A stretch of 12,785 nt of DNA from Clostridiales bacterium. GTDB taxonomy: Bacteria > Bacillota_A > Clostridia > Lachnospirales > Lachnospiraceae. The notes under the pieces were generated by a model. It was given only the letters and a program-made list of their open reading frames with translations. It made no database searches and was not told where the DNA came from. The position numbers and the translations under genes were made by a program. Of this stretch, positions 8,240-12,785 are shown piece after piece. The stretch is from positions 1-12,785 of the forward strand of contig JASKJZ010000029.1 in the NCBI GenBank assembly GCA_030154385.1, written 5' to 3'. Position 1 is the first letter of the stretch, and every line of letters starts with the position of its first letter.

Positions 8240-8301
8240 ATATTGCATTTATTGCTCTCATCTTGTATAATTCAATTATCAAAAAGCAATATATGCAATA
8301 T
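8240..8301. repeat. GCAATAT repeats in the divergent regulatory region (candidate AraC sites)
   Basis: The heptamer GCAATAT occurs on the plus strand at 8286-8292 and 8295-8301 (start-to-start 9 bases) and on the minus strand at 8240-8246. Partial copies (GCAA/TTGC) lie at 8233-8236 and 8252-8255. The minus-strand copy overlaps the -35 box of the regulator promoter, and all copies lie upstream of the operon promoter. This arrangement would suit a regulator that activates the operon and represses itself, but the motif is short and AT-rich, so chance is not excluded. Confidence 0.35.
8243..8271 (+). promoter_or_regulatory. Promoter of the AraC-family regulator gene
   Basis: TTGCAT (8243-8248), a 17-base spacer and a perfect TATAAT (8266-8271) form a good sigma-A promoter pointing at the regulator. 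It gives a leader of about 45-50 bases before the ATG at 8326. The -35 box overlaps one GCAATAT repeat. Confidence 0.65.
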
Positions 8302-8325
8302 TTCAAAGCAAGAAAGGATGATTCT

Positions 8326-9267
8326 ATGCTGATTGACAACTTTCTTTTGTACGAACCAAAACATAGTATTATAGTAAATGATTACAAAAATAACCTCTTT
8401 TATCACTTTGATTACGACGAACGCTCCGCTGCCATTAATATGGAATTTCAGCACTATCATGAGTTTTATGAATTATTCATTCTTCTGGCACCAAGCTCTG
8501 GTCACTTGATTGAAGGAAATTCCTATCGTCTCAAATTAGGAGATATGGTGTTAGTTCCTCCTTATTGTCTCCATAAATCCATCTATGAGGAGGGAGCTCC
8601 AAGCAAACGTCTTGTGATTAATTTTATGTTTCCAAAAGACTTTTTTGGTCTTCCCAACGGATACTCTTGTCTATTAAAGCCTTTTAACGAAAAAGTTCCG
8701 ATCTTTCGCTTTTCGCAGGAGCAAAAGGAGCTTTTATATAAAATGCTCAATGAGATTTTTCTTTACTCGAAGCAATCTGACTTTGCTCAAACTGAGTTAA
8801 ATGAATTGGTTGTACATGCCAAATTTATCGATTTTTTAAATACGGTACTCCGTTTTCAGGACCAAAGCATTTATCAAAACGATGAGAACCTATCACCTGC
8901 TGCCCAAAAGATTTATGAAATTACCTCTTATATTCATGCACATTTTGCAGAAGATTTGAGTCTTGATACCCTTGCAGAAAAGTTTTTTATTAGTCCCTAT
9001 TATTTGTCCCATCAATTTAAAAAGGTAACGAATTTCACCCTTTCGAACTATATTCAAATGACACGAAGTAAATATGCACAGCATCTATTATTGACCACCG
9101 AGGATAAAATAACGGATATCGCGGCCACATGTGGCTTTACCAGCTTCTCCCAGTTCAACCGCGTTTTTCAAAGTATCAACCACCTCTCTCCCCGCGACTA
9201 TCGAAAAAAAGGACGCGTGGAAGAGCATCCCCGTATCCAGCCAAAAATTGAATCTGCACTCAAATAA
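8326..9267 (+). CDS. AraC-family transcriptional regulator with cupin sensor domain
   Basis: A 313-residue sugar-type regulator. The N-terminal half (about 20-110) is a cupin (AraC ligand-binding fold) with HYHEFYEL at 43-50, giving the usual His-x-His plus Glu pattern, and LGDMVLVPPYCLHKS at 71-85. The C-terminal half (about 195-295) holds two helix-turn-helix motifs: LSLDTLAEKFFISPYYLSHQF (near 211-231) and the second around ITDIAATCGFTSFSQFNRVF (262-281), closing with LSPRDYRKK. The ATG at 8326 has GAAAGGATG six bases upstream; a longer reading from a TTG at 8263 would overlap the promoter and lacks a ribosome site. It is transcribed away from the glycosidase/transporter operon and is most likely its activator, responding to an imported sugar. 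The inducer is unknown. Confidence 0.93.
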   Translation: MLIDNFLLYEPKHSIIVNDYKNNLFYHFDYDERSAAINMEFQHYHEFYELFILLAPSSGHLIEGNSYRLKLGDMVLVPPYCLHKSIYEEGAPSKRLVINFMFPKDFFGLPNGYSCLLKPFNEKVPIFRFSQEQKELLYKMLNEIFLYSKQSDFAQTELNELVVHAKFIDFLNTVLRFQDQSIYQNDENLSPAAQKIYEITSYIHAHFAEDLSLDTLAEKFFISPYYLSHQFKKVTNFTLSNYIQMTRSKYAQHLLLTTEDKITDIAATCGFTSFSQFNRVFQSINHLSPRDYRKKGRVEEHPRIQPKIESALK

Positions 9268-9314
9268 AAAAAAGAGTGAAATCACTTGTTTTGTTGTGAT
9301 TTCACTTCTTTCTT
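9266..9314. terminator. Bidirectional terminator between araC-type gene and hydrolase gene
   Basis: GTGAAATCAC (9276-9285) and GTGATTTCAC (9296-9305) form a perfect 10-bp stem with a 10-base loop. One side ends in TTCTTTCTT for plus-strand transcripts, and the other reads into eight T on the minus strand (plus-strand A run 9266-9273). It should stop both converging genes and is stronger for the minus-strand hydrolase message. The A run begins inside the TAA stop of the regulator. Confidence 0.85.
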
Positions 9315-10086
9315 ATAAATGCTCTAAAACCCAAGGAAGACATATATCTGTTCTTGTAACTAATTCTTCGTGGTTCAAGCCTTCAAAACATTTTGTATCA
9401 ATCCCTTGTTTCTTAAAAACCGCTTGTCTTATGGTCGTATTTTCAACCATTTCTTTATTATGATCAAGTGTCCCTGCATATATTGACGCTTTACCAGATA
9501 TATCTTCCACATTCACTGGCTTCCATTGGCTCCAAGCCTCAAAAAGTGCACGAAACTTTGCCATATTTTCATTCTTTATAAAGTCAATGTCGTCTTCACT
9601 ATATTCGGACAACTCTCCAAATGCTTGCCTCGTTTTTATATCTGCAAGCATCTTATATTCTTCATATGCACCAGGACATACCTCTTCAAAAAAGTACTTT
9701 CCCATGGAACCACTTGCGCATACTGCTTTTTTTATTGGCAATCCAGCTCGGATTGCCTGAAATCCAATCGTTGCCCCGTAGGAATGTCCTAGATAAGAGA
9801 TTTCATCAACCTTACATTCCTTCATAATTCCTTTTATATCCTCTAAAATACGATTTATTTCATAATATTTTGCTTCCTCAAATACGCTACTTTTCCCAAA
9901 TCCTCGGATATCCATAGCTATCACCATATATTTCTTTTCTAATTCTTGTAGCCAACCATTTTTTAACCACATTTCTTTATTTCTACCAGAACCATGTACA
10001 CAAAATAGAGGAGCACCCTGTCCGCATACATAATATGAAATTTTTGCTTGATCCTCTGCGGTATATACTTTTTCAACCATCTTCAT
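9313..10086 (-). CDS. Alpha/beta hydrolase
   Basis: A 257-residue alpha/beta-fold hydrolase with no signal peptide. The oxyanion region HGSGRNKEMW is at 31-40, DIRGFGKSS at 59-67, and the nucleophile elbow GHSYG at 100-104 (Ser102). The acid is probably Asp208 in YAGTLDHN and the base His239 in EGLNHEELV, so the triad is complete. Such enzymes cleave esters or amides or related small substrates; which one cannot be told. The first ATG (10086) lies only three bases after AGGAG, while the third codon is also ATG (10080) with nine bases of spacing, so the protein may begin at MVEKV. It starts 26 bases after the epimerase stop, probably as the last gene of that operon, and ends at the two-way terminator. 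Confidence 0.92.
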   Translation of the reverse strand: MKMVEKVYTAEDQAKISYYVCGQGAPLFCVHGSGRNKEMWLKNGWLQELEKKYMVIAMDIRGFGKSSVFEEAKYYEINRILEDIKGIMKECKVDEISYLGHSYGATIGFQAIRAGLPIKKAVCASGSMGKYFFEEVCPGAYEEYKMLADIKTRQAFGELSEYSEDDIDFIKNENMAKFRALFEAWSQWKPVNVEDISGKASIYAGTLDHNKEMVENTTIRQAVFKKQGIDTKCFEGLNHEELVTRTDICLPWVLEHL

Positions 10087-10112
10087 TATCTCCTATCTTT
10101 TATTCCTTCGTT

Positions 10113-11012
10113 TCAAAAGTTGTGATCAATGAAGGAAAGAAAAGGCTTTGTTATCACGCGATTGGAATTTTCTTGGTACCATGCAAACGATTCTCTTAGC
10201 CCTTCCTTTATGTCCTTCGTTTGAAGCAGCAATTCTTTCTGCCTGCTGACATCCAAACAATACTCATAATCATAAAAACAAAAATACTGTCGCTGCTCTA
10301 TTTTTTCATAGACATGTTGGAACTTGACTTCCTCTCCTGCCACCTGATAGCATAGCTTTACCCATTCTTTGACCGAAATCATCGCTTCGTTTCCAACATT
10401 TATAACCGAATATGGTGGTCGCTTTTCTAATAATGCTTCCAGTATCCGACACAGATCCTGGATGTGAAAAAATTGCAGTTTCATTTCGCCGTCTTTTGGG
10501 TGATAAAACATGCGTTTCCTCCTTGCGCATTCAAATACAAAGGCCTCTCGGTAAATATTATTCATTGGACCATACAAATACGGCGGACGCAAAATATAAG
10601 CATTTGGAACCTGCCTTTGCAACACAGCCTCTGCCTCAATTTTATCCGTTCCATAGGCGCCCCAATATTTATTTTCCCCAAGTTCTAAATCCTCATGAAA
10701 GGGTTGTTCGGATGTCTCTTGATATACTGCGCTTGAGCTTAGTAAGATATAGTCTTGAAACGCTCCCACTGCATCCAATAAATTCTGTACATCACGTCCC
10801 GTATAAGCAGTCATATCAAGGATTGCATCAAACGCATATTTACGTAGACAATCACCCAGCATGTTCCTGTCCGCCTCCACCAAGATCACGCCATCGGATT
10901 GAGGTGCATGGTTGCGATTGAGCACGTAAACCTCATCTCCCCTTTGGACAAAATATTCTGCCACATAACGGCTGACAAAAACCGTTCCACCAGTAATCAG
11001 TATTTTTCTCAT
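10113..11012 (-). CDS. NAD-dependent epimerase/dehydratase family protein (atypical SDR)
   Basis: A 299-residue extended-SDR-like protein. The Rossmann start ILITGGTVFVSRY (4-16) keeps the first glycines of the usual TGGTGFIG motif but has Val11 and Ser14 in place of the later two. DMTAY (66-70), LLSSSAVY (90-97), the catalytic pair YGTDK (Tyr120, Lys124) and the LRPPYLYGP segment (141-149) are all present, so an active dehydrogenase/epimerase is plausible. A nucleotide-sugar or similar substrate is typical of the family, but the true substrate is unknown. I start it at the ATG at 11012, which begins the Rossmann strand and has AGGAG eleven bases upstream; an ATG at 11054 would add 14 residues of poor match. 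It lies 68 bases after the TetR-GNAT gene and 26 before the hydrolase. A weak promoter in the 68-base gap cannot be excluded. Confidence 0.88.
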   Translation of the reverse strand: MRKILITGGTVFVSRYVAEYFVQRGDEVYVLNRNHAPQSDGVILVEADRNMLGDCLRKYAFDAILDMTAYTGRDVQNLLDAVGAFQDYILLSSSAVYQETSEQPFHEDLELGENKYWGAYGTDKIEAEAVLQRQVPNAYILRPPYLYGPMNNIYREAFVFECARRKRMFYHPKDGEMKLQFFHIQDLCRILEALLEKRPPYSVINVGNEAMISVKEWVKLCYQVAGEEVKFQHVYEKIEQRQYFCFYDYEYCLDVSRQKELLLQTKDIKEGLRESFAWYQENSNRVITKPFLSFIDHNF

Positions 11013-11080
11013 ACGATTCCACTCTCCTATTGATTGTTTTAAAGTGAATATCATAATTAGCTACCGTAACAAAATAATAT

Positions 11081-12181
11081 TCACAAGATAATCTGATACA
11101 CATCTGCTCGTTTTCCATCATGTTCAAAGGTTCTCTCATACACGCCATGATACTTTTGTATCGTTTTAACCGATGCAATATTATCTTGTTCTACCGACAA
11201 GTGAATCTTCTTTAATCCCGCTTCCTTTGCAATCGTAAGTAATTGCCCAAGCATCTGTGTTGCAATGCCTCTTCCTCGGAAGGATGGACGGACACTGTAT
11301 CCACAATTTCCAAAATCACGTAAAAAATCATTGAGTGTATGCCTTAAATCAATGATACCAACAATCTTTTTTGTGTTCAGATCCCATGCAAAAAAAGTAT
11401 CGGTCACTACCCAGTTAGGATTTACAGTAAGAGTACTTGTGTTATTCGTGACTGCTTTTAGCCATTCCTCATAAGATTCTGTTTGGTCAAACAATTCACT
11501 TCCATTGATGATTGTTTCTCCAAAATCAAAATGCTCTTGACGGTACTCGATTGCCTTGTCCTTTAACTCAAGGCTTGGTCTTACCAAAATTATTTCTGTC
11601 ATAAGAGACTTTCTTTCTATTAGCAAGCATTCGCTAATTGTTTGCAGCATGCAGTGAATCTGCTCCTTTTGCAACGCAGCAACTCTACTCCACATACGAA
11701 CCCCCTGGTAGCTATATAGTAAAATATCTATGATCGGTTCGTAATCGATTTCTTGAAACTCGCCTCTTTCCTTTCCGTATAGAAATAACCTCCTCCATTT
11801 TTCTCTTCCAGCTTGCGCCATTTCCTCAAAAAAATGAGCGTCTATGATCATCGCATATTCATAAATAGCAAAGCTAAGAGAATTCTTGTCTTGGAGCATT
11901 TCTTGTTCTAGCTGAGAAAACGCTTCCTGCAAAATCTGATCTGCTGGCACTCCCATCTTCATTTTCTCACAAATATATACCCCGGATTTATTGGCAGTAC
12001 CCTGGATAATTTCTTCGAATATCTGCGCGGTACTCGCAAAATATCGATATAATCCTCCTCGGCTAAGCCCTGTGTGATCACAAACATCCTTCATGGTAAC
12101 GCATGAAAATCCCCTCTCGGCAAACAAATCGCTTGCCTTAGCTAAAATAAGCTGCTTGGTTCGCTCGCCTTTATCACTCAT
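11081..12181 (-). CDS. TetR regulator fused to GNAT acetyltransferase
   Basis: A single 366-residue frame joins two complete proteins. Residues 1-193 are a TetR/AcrR-type repressor: the DNA-binding helix-turn-helix region is MKDVCDHTGLSRGGLYRYF (30-48), followed by an all-helical ligand/dimer domain. Residues 194-366 are a GNAT N-acetyltransferase with the acetyl-CoA loop RGRGIA (302-307) preceded by GYSVRPSF (294-301), and a final N..S..T.QKYHGVYER helix-strand (334-350). The junction is KSL-MTEI, where Met194 (ATG at 11602) looks like the start of a free-standing GNAT. Upstream of it is only a weak purine stretch (AGAAAGAAAG), so internal initiation is possible but not strong. The ATG at 12181 has AAGGAG nine bases upstream. 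It likely represses itself and the two genes after it through the palindrome at 12216-12231. What the acetyltransferase modifies is unknown. Confidence 0.88.
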   Translation of the reverse strand: MSDKGERTKQLILAKASDLFAERGFSCVTMKDVCDHTGLSRGGLYRYFASTAQIFEEIIQGTANKSGVYICEKMKMGVPADQILQEAFSQLEQEMLQDKNSLSFAIYEYAMIIDAHFFEEMAQAGREKWRRLFLYGKERGEFQEIDYEPIIDILLYSYQGVRMWSRVAALQKEQIHCMLQTISECLLIERKSLMTEIILVRPSLELKDKAIEYRQEHFDFGETIINGSELFDQTESYEEWLKAVTNNTSTLTVNPNWVVTDTFFAWDLNTKKIVGIIDLRHTLNDFLRDFGNCGYSVRPSFRGRGIATQMLGQLLTIAKEAGLKKIHLSVEQDNIASVKTIQKYHGVYERTFEHDGKRADVYQIIL

Positions 12182-12210
12182 AGCATTAGACTCCTTTCTT
12201 TATTATCTAT

Positions 12211-12239
12211 ATAATGCGACACTTGTGTCGCTTTGTCAA
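12211..12239 (-). promoter_or_regulatory. Promoter of the TetR-GNAT operon
   Basis: On the minus strand a perfect -35 box TTGACA (12239-12234) is followed after 17 bases by CATTAT (12216-12211), a four-of-six -10 box. The predicted start is about 25-30 bases before the ATG. The spacer is almost filled by an inverted repeat. Confidence 0.65.
12216..12231. promoter_or_regulatory. Inverted-repeat operator, probable TetR autoregulatory site
   Basis: GCGACAC and GTGTCGC are perfect 7-base arms around an AA centre (minus-strand reading). The repeat sits between the -35 and -10 boxes, so a bound dimer would block RNA polymerase. TetR-family repressors usually bind such palindromes beside their own gene. 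Binding by this protein is inferred from position. Confidence 0.7.
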
Positions 12240-12315
12240 TCCTTTCCAACAAAAAAGTAGCCTCGCACTTATTTTTGTCCACTCCTAAGAAAAAGGAGGA
12301 AGCGGAGCATAACCG

Positions 12316-12345
12316 AAAAATGCCCTCCATAAGGAGGGCATTTTT
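12316..12345. terminator. Strong intrinsic terminator after the aconitase gene
   Basis: AAAAATGCCCTCC and GGAGGGCATTTTT pair over 13 bp around a four-base loop, with a T run on either strand. It lies 18 bases after the aconitase stop and separates that gene from the TetR-GNAT promoter. The rest of the 182-base gap (about 12240-12315) shows nothing recognisable. Confidence 0.9.
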
Positions 12346-12363
12346 CATTCTTTATATTATTTT

Positions 12364-12785
12364 TTACAGCGCGGGCAGCTTACTACGCAGAACCATCTGC
12401 AAAATACCGCCATGTCGATAATAGTTCAGTTCAACTGCGGAGTCAAAACGCACGATCGCAAAAAATTCTATCTTGCTTCCATCTTTCATTTGGGCAGTCA
12501 CTTTAACCCGATCCTTTGGTTTGACACCCTCTTTTATATCTATCTCAAATTCCTCTTCTCCCTTAAGTCCTAAGCTTTCTCTTGATTGTCCCTCTACAAA
12601 CTGTAATGGCAAGATACCCATCATTACCAAGTTGGAACGATGAATCCGCTCAAAGCTTTCCGAAAGCACCACCTTAACCCCTAAAAGACTAGGTCCCTTG
12701 GCTGCCCAGTCTCTGGAAGAACCCATCCCATAGTCTTTTCCAGCAAGAACAATGAGTCCTATCTGATTTTGCTTGTATCTTTCGC
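12364..12785 (-). CDS. acnA: Aconitate hydratase, C-terminal part (runs off right edge)
   Basis: The last 139 residues of an aconitase, which interconverts citrate and isocitrate in the cytoplasm using a 4Fe-4S cluster. This is the swivel (C-terminal) domain. The frame stays open to the window edge and reads [17 protein letters not shown]; the SSR triplet holds the active-site Ser and Arg known from mitochondrial aconitase. [21 protein letters not shown] follows about 20 residues later, and the tail [13 protein letters not shown] is typical of AcnA/IRP1-type enzymes rather than of isopropylmalate dehydratase small subunits, which are separate short proteins. The iron-sulphur ligands lie outside the window. 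An internal ATG at 12726 is part of the YGMGSS motif and not a start. It ends 18 bases before a strong terminator and is unrelated to the sugar operon. Confidence 0.93.
   Translation of the reverse strand, partial: ERYKQNQIGLIVLAGKDYGMGSSRDWAAKGPSLLGVKVVLSESFERIHRSNLVMMGILPLQFVEGQSRESLGLKGEEEFEIDIKEGVKPKDRVKVTAQMKDGSKIEFFAIVRFDSAVELNYYRHGGILQMVLRSKLPAL

Noticed and set aside
8129..8262. Catabolite-repression (cre) site in the sugar operon leader
   Set aside because: The closest match (around AAAAGCGAATGG on the minus strand) departs from the consensus spacing and symmetry, so I do not call it.
8263..8325. Longer N terminus for the AraC protein from a TTG at 8263
   Set aside because: It would overlap the TATAAT box and has no ribosome site; the ATG at 8326 has a good one.
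10412..10921. Plus-strand open frame of 169 codons opposite the epimerase gene
   Set aside because: The composition (many His, Pro, Ser, Tyr) and lack of any motif are typical of an antisense frame; the epimerase motifs fix the real strand.
11617..11634. Imperfect palindrome TTAGCAAGCATTCGCTAA near the TetR/GNAT junction
   Set aside because: Only about five clean pairs per arm, it lies inside coding sequence, and it has no tail or promoter context.
12210..12215. TATAAT on the plus strand near the TetR-GNAT promoter
   Set aside because: No usable -35 box lies 16-18 bases upstream and no plus-strand gene follows.
12233..12421. Small plus-strand frame between the TetR-GNAT and aconitase genes
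   Set aside because: It reads through the strong terminator hairpin and into the antisense of aconitase, and has no convincing start.

Overview
The window is AT-rich, with compact gene spacing, AGGAGG-type ribosome binding sites, a lipoprotein solute-binding protein and a CUT1 sugar ABC transporter lacking its own ATPase. This points to a low-GC Firmicute, most likely a gut- or soil-type member of the Clostridia (Lachnospiraceae-like). That placement is inferred from gene style; there is no rRNA or other marker to fix it.

Region 1 (1-8128, minus strand) is a tight six-gene carbohydrate operon. In transcription order it holds a GH105/GH88-type unsaturated uronyl hydrolase (7031-8128), a lipoprotein sugar-binding protein (5685-7013), two CUT1 permeases (4689-5573 and 3856-4689, overlapping by one base), a 1051-residue GH38 alpha-mannosidase (684-3839) and the first 219 codons of an MFS transporter that runs off the left edge (1-659). 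An AraC-family regulator with a cupin sensor domain (8326-9267, plus strand) is divergent from it. The shared intergenic region carries a good promoter for the regulator, a weak promoter for the operon and repeated GCAATAT motifs that are candidate operators. Neither glycosidase has a signal peptide. The likely sequence of events is that oligosaccharides are imported whole, an unsaturated uronic acid is removed in the cytoplasm by the GH105 enzyme, and alpha-mannose is released by the GH38 enzyme. That pairing suits a glycan with uronic acid next to alpha-mannose, such as lyase-cut xanthan side chains or glucuronomannan. This is inference.

Region 2 (9268-12181, minus strand) is a second, apparently unrelated unit: a TetR regulator fused in frame to a GNAT acetyltransferase (11081-12181), an atypical NAD-dependent epimerase/dehydratase (10113-11012) and an alpha/beta hydrolase (9313-10086). 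Its promoter contains an inverted repeat (GCGACAC-AA-GTGTCGC) between the -35 and -10 boxes, the classic place for a TetR autoregulatory operator. The unit ends at a two-way terminator shared with the araC gene.

Region 3 (12316-12785) is the 3' end of an aconitase gene with a strong intrinsic terminator; the gene starts outside the window. No tRNA, rRNA, CRISPR array, insertion sequence or prophage gene was seen, and no stretch over 300 bases lacks a gene.
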